DNA from: Actinokineospora baliensis
GTDB lineage: Bacteria; Actinomycetota; Actinomycetes; Mycobacteriales; Pseudonocardiaceae
Direction of reading: 5' to 3'
Length of the DNA stretch: 64,000 nt
NCBI RefSeq assembly: GCF_016907695.1
Contig: NZ_JAFBCK010000001.1
Coordinates: 372,001-436,000, forward strand
Shown here: one piece after another, positions 1-7,654 of the stretch
Layout of the letters: each line of letters opens with the position of its first letter
Position numbering within the stretch: the stretch's first letter is position 1
Translations under genes and position numbers: made by a program
The notes under the pieces: generated by a model
Database searches by the model: none
Told to the model about the DNA's origin: nothing
The model's input: only the letters and a program-made list of their open reading frames with translations

Positions 1-130
1 CCGACTCCCCTTCGGCTGGCGCTGGTGTGTTCCCCGGCGACAATCCAACCACGACCGGGCCCCGCCAGGACGACAACGCGGGCGTGGCAAAATTGTGCAC
101 TCAAGCCAAACGCTCGACCGAGGAGGCAGC

Positions 131-205
131 ATGTCGAAGCGCGCACGCAAGCGTCGCGACCGCAAGAGGGGCGGCGCGAACCACGGCAAGCGCCCCAACG
201 CCTGA
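131..205 (+). CDS. Small ribosomal protein bL37 (24 aa)
   Basis: Encodes a 24-residue, very basic peptide that starts MSKRARKRRDRK and ends ANHGKRPNA. This closely matches the 24-residue bL37 found in mycobacterial large ribosomal subunits, where the ending ANHGKRPNA is invariant in the examples I know. Seen directly: ATG at 131, a strong AGGAGG Shine-Dalgarno at 121-126, TGA at 203-205, and a hairpin terminator 24 bases downstream. It should act as a structural rRNA-binding peptide of the 50S subunit. It lies convergent to rsrA-sigR, as I recall for mycobacteria. It is too short for ordinary gene callers, so it is easily missed. Confidence 0.88.
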   Translation: MSKRARKRRDRKRGGANHGKRPNA

Positions 206-228
206 GCACCAGCTCCCAGCGCGTCGAA

Positions 229-257
229 GGCCCCGGTACCCATTCGGTACCGGGGCC
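229..257. terminator. Bidirectional hairpin between bL37 and rsrA
   Basis: A perfect 12-base inverted repeat (ggccccggtacc / ggtaccggggcc) with a 5-base loop lies between the 3' end of the bL37 gene and the 3' end of rsrA. There is no long U-tract. Its position between two convergent genes makes it a likely terminator for both. Confidence 0.65.
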
Positions 258-287
258 TGTTCGCGTGGTCGGCGGCCGCGACCGGGC

Positions 288-599
288 TCAGTCGTCGCGC
301 TGTCCTTCGACCGGGGCACTGGTGCTGACCACCTCGACGTGGCCGCCGCGGTGCTGGATGACGGTCTCCCGGATGGACGCGCGGACCCGCTCGCGGAACT
401 CGTCCGGCGCCTGGTCGCCGCCGCACTTGCGCGCCAGCAGGACCTTGAGCTGCTCGTACAGGCCGTACTGGGCCAGGCACGGGCTGCACTCGTCGAGGTG
501 CTGGCGCAGCGTCTCGCGCCGACCGGGGTCGCACTCGCTGTCGAGGAACAGCCACACCTCGGACAGCACGTCCGAGCAGGGCGTCTTCTCGGCGCTCAC
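288..599 (-). CDS. rsrA: Zinc-binding anti-sigma factor RsrA (ZAS family)
   Basis: 103-residue redox-sensing anti-sigma factor that should bind and silence the SigR made by the gene just upstream. The ZAS signature H-x3-C-x2-C is present (H34, C38, C41), with further cysteines at C8, C23 and C59 matching the zinc-ligand and disulphide pattern of actinobacterial RsrA/RshA. In the family, thiol oxidation forms a disulphide, expels zinc and frees the sigma factor. The GTG start at 599 overlaps the sigR stop codon as GTGA, so the two are translationally coupled and should be made in balanced amounts. Length is normal for the family. Confidence 0.93.
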   Translation of the reverse strand: MSAEKTPCSDVLSEVWLFLDSECDPGRRETLRQHLDECSPCLAQYGLYEQLKVLLARKCGGDQAPDEFRERVRASIRETVIQHRGGHVEVVSTSAPVEGQRDD

Positions 600-1204
600 G
601 CTCCGGTCACCTCCCGGACGAACCCGCGGTCGCGGGCGACATCGGCGAGCAGGTCGCGCAGCTGGCGCCTACCCCGGTGCAATCGCGACATCACGGTACC
701 GATCGGCGTCCCCATGATCTCCGCGATCTCCTTGTAGGCGAACCCCTCGACGTCGGCGAGGTAGACCGCGAGCCGGAACTCCTCCGGCAGCTGCTGCAGC
801 GCCTGCTTGACGTCGTCGTCGGGCAGCAGGTCCATCGCCTCGGCCTCGGCCGAGCGCAGCCCGCTGGAGGTGTGGCTCTCCGCCTTGGCCAGCTGCCAGT
901 CGGTGATCTCGTCGGTCGGCGCCTGCACCGGCTGCCGCTGCCGCTTGCGGTAGCCGTTGATGTAGGTGTTGGTCAGGATGCGGTAGAGCCACGCCTTGAG
1001 GTTGGTCCCGGCGGAGAACGACTCGAACGCGGCGAAGGCCTTGAGGTAGGTCTCCTGAACCAGGTCCTCGGCGTCGGCCGGGTTGCGCGTCATCCGCAGC
1101 GCCGCGGCGTAGAGCTGGTCGAGCAGCGGCATGGCGTCGCGCTCGAACCGGTCGGCCCGCACTGCCGGGGTCTCCGGTTCGGTCTGGGCGTCGGTGCGGG
1201 GCAC
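596..1204 (-). CDS. sigR: ECF sigma factor SigR/SigH (oxidative stress)
   Basis: 202-residue group IV sigma factor for the thiol-oxidative stress regulon, paired with RsrA. Region 2 (from [15 protein letters not shown] through the aromatic-rich [18 protein letters not shown]) and region 4 ([20 protein letters not shown], then a helix-turn-helix ending [14 protein letters not shown]) are both clear. I chose the GTG at 1204 because GAAAGGAG lies just upstream. The reading frame stays open for 47 more codons to another GTG at 1345, which would add an N-terminal extension resembling the long SigR' isoform known in Streptomyces. The stop overlaps the rsrA start. Mycobacterial sigH is the counterpart. 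Confidence 0.94.
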   Translation of the reverse strand: MPRTDAQTEPETPAVRADRFERDAMPLLDQLYAAALRMTRNPADAEDLVQETYLKAFAAFESFSAGTNLKAWLYRILTNTYINGYRKRQRQPVQAPTDEITDWQLAKAESHTSSGLRSAEAEAMDLLPDDDVKQALQQLPEEFRLAVYLADVEGFAYKEIAEIMGTPIGTVMSRLHRGRRQLRDLLADVARDRGFVREVTGA

Positions 1205-1395
1205 CGGGCTCCTTTCGGGGGCTCGCACACCCGTGTTCAGGTGCGCATACGGCACCTTCGAGCTTACGCGGCCGCGTGCCCGCGAGCCGCCTTCCGCGAG
1301 CCGCACCCCGGCAACCCGCCGGTCCACCACCGCACCTGTCTGCACACCCGTGTCAACACCGACCGGGCGCGGCCCATTCCCCTACGCTGCTGCCC
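1205..1395. promoter_or_regulatory. Divergent sigR / deacylase promoter region with repeated ACACCCGTGT
   Basis: 191 bases between two divergent starts. The near-palindrome ACACCCGTGT occurs twice, at 1227-1236 (just ahead of the sigR ribosome binding site) and at 1344-1353 (43 bases before the deacylase start). The same ten bases recur upstream of whiB2 at 45067-45076. This looks like an operator, but I cannot name the regulator. I did not find a convincing SigR-type promoter (GGAAT with GTT) by eye. Confidence 0.4.
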
Positions 1396-1872
1396 GTGGC
1401 AGGACAGGGAACCCCGGCGACGGCGCTGCTGACCAAGCGCGGGGTCGAGCACAAGGTGCACTCGTACGAGCACGACCCCCGCGAGGCTTTCGGCCTGGAG
1501 GCCGCCGCGGCCCTTGGTGTCGAGCCGTCTCGGGTGTTCAAGACCCTGTTGGCCGAGGTCGACGGGGTGTTGACGGTCGGGGTGGTGCCGGTCGACGCGC
1601 AGCTGGACCTGAAGGCGCTGGCGGCGGCGGTCGGCGGCAAGAAGGCCAAGATGGCCGAGGTCGCTGTGGCCGAGCGCACAACGGGGTACGTGGCGGGCGG
1701 CATCTCCCCACTGGGGCAGCGCAAGCGCTTGCGGACCGTGGTGGACACCTCCGCGACCAGCTACCCGACCATGTTCTGCTCCGGCGGTCGCCGGGGGCTG
1801 GAGATCGAACTGACCGCCGCCGACCTGGTCGACCTCGCGGGCGCCGTGGTCGCCGACATCGCGGCCAGGTAG
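1396..1872 (+). CDS. ybaK: YbaK/EbsC-type Cys-tRNA(Pro) deacylase
   Basis: 158-residue protein of the YbaK/EbsC/ProXp family, which hydrolyses mischarged Cys-tRNA(Pro) in trans to prolyl-tRNA synthetase editing. The N-terminal VEHKVHSYEHDP, the GVEPSRVFKTLL segment with the substrate-site lysine, the VPVDAQLDLKALA strand and the GGISPLGQRKRLRTVVD stretch are typical of the family. Start taken as GTG at 1396; no strong Shine-Dalgarno is visible, so the exact start is less certain. Its last 19 codons form part of a segment copied three more times downstream (1816-2543), so extra tails ending ADIAAR or ADIAVK follow the stop codon without a start of their own. Confidence 0.88.
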   Translation: MAGQGTPATALLTKRGVEHKVHSYEHDPREAFGLEAAAALGVEPSRVFKTLLAEVDGVLTVGVVPVDAQLDLKALAAAVGGKKAKMAEVAVAERTTGYVAGGISPLGQRKRLRTVVDTSATSYPTMFCSGGRRGLEIELTAADLVDLAGAVVADIAAR

Positions 1873-2543
1873 CGGGCGCCTAGACCGGCGGGCCCGTGAA
1901 GTGGCCGTCCGTGGCGCAATGCGGCACGGTCGGCCGCTGTCGAGGGGTCCGCGGAGCGCCACCGATCACGGCGTGCTTGGGGTCGGCGACCATCCCACCG
2001 CCGCTGACCTGGTCGAACTCGCGGGCGGCGTGGTCGCCGACATCGCGGCCATGTACCGCGCCTAGACCGGCGGGACGATGCCGGTGAAGTGCCAATCGGT
2101 GGCGCAATGCGGACAGGGCCGGCCGCTGTCGAGAGTCCGCGGAGCACCACCGATCACGGCGTACTTAGGGCCAGCGATCATCCCGCCGCCGACTTGGTCG
2201 ACGCCGTGGTCGCCGACATCGCGGCCAGGTAGCGGGCGCCTAGACCGGTGGAACGATGCCCGTGAAGTGGCCGTCCGTGGCGCAATGCGGGCACGGTCGG
2301 CCATTGTCGAGGGTGCTAGGAGCGCCACCGATCACGGCGTACTTAGGGCCGGCGACCATCCCACCGCCAACTTGGTCGACGCCGTGGTCGCCGACATCGC
2401 GGTCAAATAGCGCCTAGACCGGTGGGACGATGCCGGTGAAGTGGCCGTCGGTGGCGCAATGCGGGCACGGTCGGCCGTTGTCGAGGGTCCGCGGGGCGCC
2501 ACCGATCACGGCGTGCTTGGGGTCGGCGATCATCCCGCCGCCG
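1816..2543. repeat. Four-copy tandem array built from a convergent gene junction
   Basis: Four head-to-tail units of about 175-185 bases, with boundaries near 1816, 1999, 2187 and 2365. Each unit contains the 3' tail of the YbaK-type gene (plus strand) followed by the 3' tail of the zinc-ribbon gene (minus strand). The shared anchor tagaccgg sits at 1881, 2063, 2241 and 2415, giving spacings of 182, 178 and 174. Only the first unit joins a complete deacylase gene and only the fourth joins a complete zinc-ribbon gene. Junctions fall in a CCGCCG-rich run present at both source ends, which suggests duplication by slippage or microhomology. The copies have diverged, yet the zinc-ribbon tails of units 2 and 3 still read without interruption, whereas unit 1 has a frameshift. 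Confidence 0.9.
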
Positions 2544-2632
2544 CCGCAGTAGTGGCAGATGGTCTGCACCTGGGCGGGCAGGTCGTCGTCGTCCTCGTCG
2601 TCGGGGTGGTCGTCGTGGTCGTCGTCGTTCAT
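2414..2632 (-). CDS. Small acidic zinc-ribbon protein (CxxC...CxxC)
   Basis: 72-residue protein beginning MNDDDHDDHPDDEDDDD, an Asp/His-rich head that could bind metal. It continues with CHYCGGGG, a linker MIADPKHAVIGGAP and CPHCATDGHFTGI. Two CxxC pairs make a DnaJ-like or rubredoxin-like zinc ribbon. I do not recognise a named family. I chose ATG 2632 over the ATGs at 2668/2665, which lie inside the upstream hairpin region; GGAAG about 10 bases before 2632 is a weak ribosome site. Its 3' 130 bases are the source of the three extra tails in the downstream array. Function is unknown; metal sensing or chaperoning is only a guess. Confidence 0.6.
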   Translation of the reverse strand: MNDDDHDDHPDDEDDDDLPAQVQTICHYCGGGGMIADPKHAVIGGAPRTLDNGRPCPHCATDGHFTGIVPPV

Positions 2633-2675
2633 GCGCACCGCTTCCGTGGGGGCTCTCGCGGGCATCATGCCGAAA

Positions 2676-2705
2676 GAGGCGCCCCCGCGGGTGCGGGGGC
2701 GCCTC
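2676..2705 (-). terminator. Strong hairpin downstream of the lipoprotein gene
   Basis: Perfect 13-base stem (gaggcgcccccgc / gcgggggcgcctc) with a 4-base loop, 18 bases past the stop of the lipoprotein gene. Read on the minus strand it is followed by ctttcgg. Confidence 0.75.
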
Positions 2706-2723
2706 TCAGCCTGGTGTGCCGGA

Positions 2724-3545
2724 TCAGCCGGTCGGGAACTCGGCGACCTGGTCGGCCGGGGGCGCGGTGATGTCGACGGCCTTGCCCCAGTCGCTGTAGT
2801 CGGCCTGGATCTTGACCTTCTCCGACTTGACCGGGAACTCCATCACGTACCGCACCGGCAGGTCGTCGGCGTTGATCCACACGTCCGCCGGGATGGTCTT
2901 GACCCCGGCCTTCTCGATCTCGGCCACGCTCGACGGGTCCATGCCCATCTCGGCGGCCTTGCCCTGCAGCTTGGCCACGTCGACCGACAGCGAGTACCGG
3001 GTGGTCTTCTGGCCGTTGACCTCCTCGGCCTTGACCCCGGTGATCTCGCTGACGTCGGCGAGCTGCTCGAGGGTCTTGGTCGGGTCGGTCTGGCGGGCCG
3101 ACTCCAGGGACTTGCCCAGCATCGCCGCCAGCGGGTTGTCCTTGTCGTTGAGGTCGAGCTTGATCCACGCCTTGCCCGGCTCGAGCTCCTGCGGCGTCTT
3201 GATGTAGACGATGGAATCGATCAGCCGCATCGACACCGCGCCGTCGGGGGTGTCGATGGTCATCTGCATACCCGGGGTGGCGCCGAAGGTGTAGTCGCCC
3301 TCGCCCTTGAGCTCCTCGCCTGCGGCGGACCCGGTGAAGGTGAAGTGCGCGGACTTGGCGGTGGTCGACTTGGCCTTGACCGCGTCGGTCAGCCCGCGCA
3401 GCGTGTCGAACGCGCTCTTGCCCTGCCCGGCCGCCGCGGCGCCCCCGCCATTTGCCTGCTGACCAGCGCTGTTGCACGCGGTGAGCGATAGCGCCGCGGC
3501 GACCGTGACGGCCACCAGCAGGCGCGACTTACCCAGAAAACCCAT
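2724..3545 (-). CDS. LppX/LprAFG-like lipoprotein
   Basis: 273-residue exported lipoprotein. The signal peptide MGFLGKSRLLVAVTVAAALS ends in a lipobox LTAC, with the lipidated cysteine at about residue 24, followed by a Gly/Ala/Asn-rich linker. The rest (TAKSAHFTFTGSA, GEGDYTFGATPGMQMTIDTP, KTPQELEPGKAWIKLD, DLPVRYVMEFPV, VKIQADYSDWGKAVDI) has the pattern of the LppX/LprG fold. That fold carries hydrophobic lipids in mycobacteria; lipid carriage here is inferred. Start at ATG 3545 fits a GAGGGG about 10 bases upstream. It is followed by a strong terminator and is probably monocistronic. Confidence 0.72.
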   Translation of the reverse strand: MGFLGKSRLLVAVTVAAALSLTACNSAGQQANGGGAAAAGQGKSAFDTLRGLTDAVKAKSTTAKSAHFTFTGSAAGEELKGEGDYTFGATPGMQMTIDTPDGAVSMRLIDSIVYIKTPQELEPGKAWIKLDLNDKDNPLAAMLGKSLESARQTDPTKTLEQLADVSEITGVKAEEVNGQKTTRYSLSVDVAKLQGKAAEMGMDPSSVAEIEKAGVKTIPADVWINADDLPVRYVMEFPVKSEKVKIQADYSDWGKAVDITAPPADQVAEFPTG

Positions 3546-3623
3546 GTGTGGTGCGTTCCCCTCAGAATGTTCGGTGCGCTGCCCCAGTGACGTGGACCCC
3601 CTGCCAGGGGGCCACCGCACCGC

Positions 3624-4244
3624 TCAACCCAACTGGTCGAGCGGTCGCAGAATACGGTGCAGCCACTCCTCGACGACACGTGATATCGCCGATATGTCCT
3701 TTCGCAGCGAGTGGTCGCCGGGCATCCGCACGATCTCCCGCAGGTGCGCGGGCTCCGGCTGGCCGAACGGGTCGCTCTCGCCCTGCACCACCAGCGCGGG
3801 CACGGCCACCGCGTCCAACTCGGGCTGGCGGGTCTTCTCCGGCTTGCCCGGCGGGTGCACCGGGAACGCCAGGCAGATCACGCCGACCGCCTCCCCCGCC
3901 TCCGCCGTGCGACAGGCCACCCGCGCCCCCGAGGAACGCCCGCCGAACAACAGCGGCAACCCGTCGAACCACTGCGTCGACAGGCTCTCGGCGACCGCCA
4001 GCCACGCCGTGTCCAGCTGCGCAGCCGGAGCCGGGGCGCGTCGGCCCGCGACCCGGTAGGGCTGCTCGATCAACGCCACGTGCACACCCGCCGCAGTGGC
4101 CCCCCTGGTGGCGGCGACCAGGTCGGGCGCGCTGATCCCGCCACCCGCGCCGTGCCCGAGCAACAGCCCAGCCCGCCCCTCGGCGGCGCAGTGCAACTCG
4201 GCGACCGCGGGGCCATGCGGGGTGCTGATCTCGGCACGGGTCAT
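3624..4244 (-). CDS. Alpha/beta hydrolase of the KANL3/Tex30 type
   Basis: 206-residue hydrolase. Seen: a strand-turn LLLGHGAGGG, the nucleophile elbow FGGRSSGARVACR (Ser in GRSSG), the acid strand VPALVVQGESDPFG and the late histidine MPGDHSL. Together they make a plausible Ser-Asp-His triad. The family's substrates are poorly known; members are annotated as hydrolase or dienelactone-hydrolase-like. The start ATG at 4244 overlaps the stop of a small chimeric ORF as ATGA. Its first codons (MTRAEISTPHGPAVAEL) are repeated twice upstream at 4374 and 4465, so translation coupling from the SRAP gene may have been altered by the duplication. Confidence 0.78.
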   Translation of the reverse strand: MTRAEISTPHGPAVAELHCAAEGRAGLLLGHGAGGGISAPDLVAATRGATAAGVHVALIEQPYRVAGRRAPAPAAQLDTAWLAVAESLSTQWFDGLPLLFGGRSSGARVACRTAEAGEAVGVICLAFPVHPPGKPEKTRQPELDAVAVPALVVQGESDPFGQPEPAHLREIVRMPGDHSLRKDISAISRVVEEWLHRILRPLDQLG

Positions 4245-4520
4245 GTGACTAGGCCCGTCCGCTGAACAAGTCGGACGCGTCCAGATCGAGAAGAAGCCCC
4301 GGCGCGCCCCTCAGCCGCGCAATTCAACTCGGCGACTGCCGGGCCGTAGGTCGTGCTGATCCCGACGCGAGTCATCCGACTAGGTCCCGGATCAGGCGCG
4401 ACCAGATCAAGCAGGAGCTCCGCAACCACGGGGCCATGCGGGGTGCTGATCTCGGCGCGAGTCATCCGACTAGGCCCGTCCGCTGAACAAGTCGGGTGCG
4501 TCCAGGTCCAGGGCCTCGGC
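4175..4520. repeat. Tandem duplication of the SRAP / hydrolase gene border
   Basis: Three degenerate copies of a segment carrying the last codons of the SRAP gene and the first codons of the hydrolase gene, both on the minus strand. Copies begin near 4176, 4306 and 4413. The hydrolase start appears at 4244, 4374 and 4465. The SRAP tail (DLFSGRA plus stop) appears intact at the real SRAP end and again just upstream of 4244, with a more divergent version in between. It is the same kind of event as the array at 1816-2543 but at a co-directional junction. Confidence 0.85.
4241..4465 (-). pseudogene. Chimeric 74-codon ORF made of duplicated gene ends
   Basis: This reading frame starts at the ancestral hydrolase start position, five bases past the SRAP stop. 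It reads MTRAEISTPHGPVVAEL, passes through a shifted SRAP tail, reads the hydrolase N-terminus again (MTRVGISTTYGPAVAEL), then another SRAP tail in a different frame, ending GLVT. Its TGA overlaps the ATG of the intact hydrolase. It has no hydrolase core, so it is best read as duplication debris. It is nevertheless positioned to be translated from the SRAP ribosome traffic and to pass ribosomes to the hydrolase. A real peptide product is possible but unsupported. Confidence 0.5.
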
Positions 4521-5237
4521 CTCCAGCGGGGCGAGCAGCTCCGGGCCGTTGTTGCGGACGCTGTTGACCGCCTGCGCCACCGGGCGGATCTCCAGCCCGT
4601 CGACCAGGTCGATCGACGGGGGCGCCAGTAGGCCTGCCACGTCGGTGCTGTCGGGGTCGAGCCAGTTCGCCCAGCTGTCGCGGCCCAGCAGGAGCGGCAT
4701 CCGGTCGTGGACCTCGGCCAGCGGGCCGACGGCGTCGGTGGTCAGCACGGCGCAGGTGATCAGCACCGGCGCGTCGGGGTCGGCCTTGTCCCGCCAGGTC
4801 GTCCACAGTCCGGCCATCGCGAGGCTGCTGCCGTCGCGCGGGGTGGTGAAGAACGGCTGCTTGGACGTCTTGTCGCGGCGCCACTCGAACCAGCCGTCGG
4901 CGGGCAGGATGCAGCGCCGCTCGGCGAGGGACTTGCGGAAGGCGGGCTTCTCGGCCGCGGTCTCGGACCTGGCGTTGATCATCTTCGCGCCGCCGGAGGC
5001 GTCCTTGGCCCAGGTGGGCACCAGGCCCCACTTCATCACCCGCAGCGTGCGCTCGGTCCGGCTCCGGTCGACGGTGCCGTCGGCCTCGCGCGGGTGCCGC
5101 TGCACGACGGTGACCACGCTCTTGGTCGGCGCGACGTTGTAGTCGAGGTCGGGGGCCGCGTCCCCCATCGCGTCAGCGGCGTCGAACTCCGCTGCCAGCG
5201 TCGCCGGGTCCTTCGCGGACGCGTACCTGCCGCACAC
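4470..5237 (-). CDS. SRAP-domain protein (YedK/HMCES), abasic-site shield
   Basis: 255-residue SOS-response-associated peptidase family protein. The start is fixed by function: the family uses Cys2, freed by removal of the first residue, to crosslink abasic sites in single-stranded DNA. Here GTG at 5237 gives V-C-G-R-Y, with AGGTGG about 6 bases upstream. Other hallmarks are YNVAPTKS (the conserved Asn), [18 protein letters not shown] (the Glu), [13 protein letters not shown] and [10 protein letters not shown] with the active-site His. The M. tuberculosis counterpart (Rv3226c, from memory) also lies next to aroA. The 3' end is part of the duplicated gene border. Confidence 0.93.
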   Translation of the reverse strand: MCGRYASAKDPATLAAEFDAADAMGDAAPDLDYNVAPTKSVVTVVQRHPREADGTVDRSRTERTLRVMKWGLVPTWAKDASGGAKMINARSETAAEKPAFRKSLAERRCILPADGWFEWRRDKTSKQPFFTTPRDGSSLAMAGLWTTWRDKADPDAPVLITCAVLTTDAVGPLAEVHDRMPLLLGRDSWANWLDPDSTDVAGLLAPPSIDLVDGLEIRPVAQAVNSVRNNGPELLAPLEAEALDLDAPDLFSGRA

Positions 5238-5370
5238 GGCCGACCACCTCCCCTCCCGCGCCCGCAGCGGGGCGCCACCGCCACCCACGGTGTGGGCGAA
5301 TCGTGACATGCCGGGGCGGCAGTGGCGAGCCGGTCACCCGATGCGGCGGCCGGTGCGGGAGGATTGCGGC

Positions 5371-6639
5371 ATGCCGCAGCCCTGGTCAGCCCCGGTCGCC
5401 CCGGGACCCATCAGCGCCACCATCAGCATCCCCGGATCCAAGTCCATCACCAACCGCGCCCTGGTCCTCGCCGCGCTCAGCGGCCGGGCCGCCACCCTGA
5501 CCGGCGCGCTCACCGGTCGCGACGCCGACATGATGACCGGCGCGCTGCGCGCCCTCGGCGTCCCCGTCGAGGTCAGCGGTACCACGATCACCGTGGGCGC
5601 CCACGACGGCTTCCGCGGCCCTGCGGAGATCGATTGCGGCCTCGCGGGCACCGTCATGCGGTTCGTGCCGCCCGCCGCCGTGCTCACCGACGGGGCGATC
5701 CGCTTCGACGGCGACCCCCGCGCCAGGGAGCGGCCGATGGGCACCATCCTCGACGCGCTGCGCGGCCTCGGCGCCGTGGTCGAGGGCGACGCGCTGCCGT
5801 TCACCCTGGTCGGGACCGGTGGGGTCACCGGCGGCACGGTCACCATCGACGCCTCCGGCTCCTCGCAGTTCGTCTCCGGGCTGCTGCTGTCGGGCGCCCG
5901 CTACGACAAGGGGTTGACCGTGCACCACAGCGGCAAACCCGTCCCGTCGATGCCGCACATCGAGATGACCGTGGAGATGCTGCGCGCCGCGGGGGTCGCG
6001 GTCGACGACAGCGAGCCCAACACCTGGCGGATCGAGCCGGGCCCCATCGGCACCGTCGACTGGGCTGTGGAGCCGGACCTGTCCAACGCCACGCCGTTCC
6101 TGGCCGCCGCGGCCGTCACCGGCGGCGAGGTCACGATCACCGGGTGGCCCGCGGCCACGACCCAGCCGGGCGACGCCATCCGCGAGATCCTGGCGCGGAT
6201 GGGCGCCGAGGTCACCCTCGCCGACGGCGCGCTCACCGTGCGCGGGCCCGCGAAGCTGTCCGGTGTGGACATCGACCTGCACGACGTCGGGGAGCTCACC
6301 CCGACCGTGGCGGCGCTGTGCGCGCTCGCCGAAGGCCCATCGACCCTGCGCGGCATCGCCCACCTGCGCGGCCACGAGACCGACCGGCTCGCCGCGCTCG
6401 CGGCCGAGATCACCACCGTCGGCGGCGACGCCAACGAGACCGAGGACGGGCTCGCTATCCGCCCGACCCCGCTGCACGGCGGCCCGTGGCGCGCTTACGC
6501 CGACCACCGGATGGCCACCGCCGGTGCGATCGTCGGCCTCATCGTGCCGGGGGTGGAGGTGGACGACATCGCGACCACCGCGAAGACGCTGCCGGACTTC
6601 CCCGCCATGTGGACCAGGATGCTGGACGAGGCGCGCTGA
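5371..6639 (+). CDS. aroA: 3-phosphoshikimate 1-carboxyvinyltransferase (EPSP synthase)
   Basis: 422-residue cytosolic enzyme of the shikimate pathway: shikimate-3-phosphate + PEP to EPSP. Recognised by [16 protein letters not shown] near the N-terminus (S3P/PEP binding), [14 protein letters not shown] (the active-site loop with the conserved glycine and TxxR; actinobacterial form with Phe after Arg), the RERPMGTIL segment, [12 protein letters not shown] and [14 protein letters not shown] (catalytic Asp-His-Arg). ATG 5371 gives a normal N-terminus; the longer open frame upstream lacks family similarity. The rsgA gene starts two bases after the stop, so they share a transcript. Confidence 0.97.
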   Translation: MPQPWSAPVAPGPISATISIPGSKSITNRALVLAALSGRAATLTGALTGRDADMMTGALRALGVPVEVSGTTITVGAHDGFRGPAEIDCGLAGTVMRFVPPAAVLTDGAIRFDGDPRARERPMGTILDALRGLGAVVEGDALPFTLVGTGGVTGGTVTIDASGSSQFVSGLLLSGARYDKGLTVHHSGKPVPSMPHIEMTVEMLRAAGVAVDDSEPNTWRIEPGPIGTVDWAVEPDLSNATPFLAAAAVTGGEVTITGWPAATTQPGDAIREILARMGAEVTLADGALTVRGPAKLSGVDIDLHDVGELTPTVAALCALAEGPSTLRGIAHLRGHETDRLAALAAEITTVGGDANETEDGLAIRPTPLHGGPWRAYADHRMATAGAIVGLIVPGVEVDDIATTAKTLPDFPAMWTRMLDEAR

Positions 6640-6640
6640 C

Positions 6641-7645
6641 GTGGCGGCCCGGCGCGGCGACTGGAGCAGGCTGGACGAGGCCGACGTCCGCGTCCGCCCC
6701 GGCAAGGGCAGTCGCCCGCGCAGCAAGCTCCGCCCGGAGCACGCCGACGCGGTCACCGCGATGGTCGTCGGCAAGGACCGCGGCCGGTGGACCTGCGCGG
6801 TGGACCGCGACCCCGGCCACCTGGTGGTGGCCATGCGGGCGCGGGAACTGGGCCGCACCCCGATCGTCATCGGCGACCAGGTCGACCTCGTCGGCGACAC
6901 CACCGGCGACCCGGACACCCTCGCGCGGATCGTCCGGGTCGCCGACCGCACCAGCGTCCTGCGCCGCACCTCCGACGACACCGACGCCTACGAGCGGGTC
7001 GTGGTCGCCAACGCCGAGCAGCTGCTGATCGTCTGCGCGCTCGCGGACCCGCCACCGCGCACCGGTTTCATCGACCGGTGCCTGGTTGCGGCGTTCGCGG
7101 GCGGGCTGGAACCGTTGCTGTGCCTGACCAAAGCCGACCTCGGCGACCCGGCCAGGCTGATGGCGGCCTACGAGGAGCTGGACCTGCCGGTCGTCGTCAG
7201 CCGGTTCGACGTCGACCCGGACGAGGTGCGGTCGCTGCTGGCGGACCGGGTGTCGGCGCTGGTGGGCCACTCGGGGGTGGGCAAGTCCACTTTGGTCAAC
7301 CGGCTGGTGCCGGACGCGGCGCGGGCCATCGGCGCGGTCAGCGGCGTCGGCAAGGGCCGCCACACCTCGACGTCGGCGGTGGCCCTGCCCCTGCCCGGCG
7401 GCGGGTGGGTGGTCGACACGCCCGGTGTCCGCGCGTTCGGCCTGGCCCACATCGAGCCGAACGACATCGTCGCCGCCTTCCCCGAGTTCGTCGCGGCGGC
7501 GGAGGAGTGCCCGTCCGGGTGCGGTCACCTCGGGGCGCCCGAGGACCCGGACTGCTACCTCGACACCGTGGTCGAGGAGGGCACGGCTTCCACCGGTCGG
7601 CTGGAATCCCTTCGCAGACTGCTGAAGTCCAAGTCCGAGGACTAA
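6641..7645 (+). CDS. rsgA: Ribosome small-subunit GTPase RsgA
   Basis: 334-residue circularly permuted GTPase that checks 30S maturation. Motif order is permuted as expected: an OB-fold N-terminal part, G4-like LTKADLGD, then P-loop GHSGVGKSTLVNRLV, then G3 DTPGVRAFGL. The C-terminal zinc site is CPSGCGHLGAPEDPDC. The GTG start at 6641 follows the aroA stop by one base. Codons and composition match the neighbours. aroA-rsgA adjacency is conserved in mycobacteria (Rv3227/Rv3228). Confidence 0.95.
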   Translation: MAARRGDWSRLDEADVRVRPGKGSRPRSKLRPEHADAVTAMVVGKDRGRWTCAVDRDPGHLVVAMRARELGRTPIVIGDQVDLVGDTTGDPDTLARIVRVADRTSVLRRTSDDTDAYERVVVANAEQLLIVCALADPPPRTGFIDRCLVAAFAGGLEPLLCLTKADLGDPARLMAAYEELDLPVVVSRFDVDPDEVRSLLADRVSALVGHSGVGKSTLVNRLVPDAARAIGAVSGVGKGRHTSTSAVALPLPGGGWVVDTPGVRAFGLAHIEPNDIVAAFPEFVAAAEECPSGCGHLGAPEDPDCYLDTVVEEGTASTGRLESLRRLLKSKSED

Positions 7646-7654
7646 TCTGCCCCC

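Noticed and set aside
1816..2543. CRISPR array
   Set aside because: Units are about 180 bases, continuous and divergent, with no short constant repeat or unique spacers, and are clearly copies of gene ends.
2633..2668. Upstream ATG pair as the start of the zinc-ribbon gene
   Set aside because: It sits directly against the terminator stem of the lipoprotein gene and lacks a ribosome site; ATG 2632 is a better choice.
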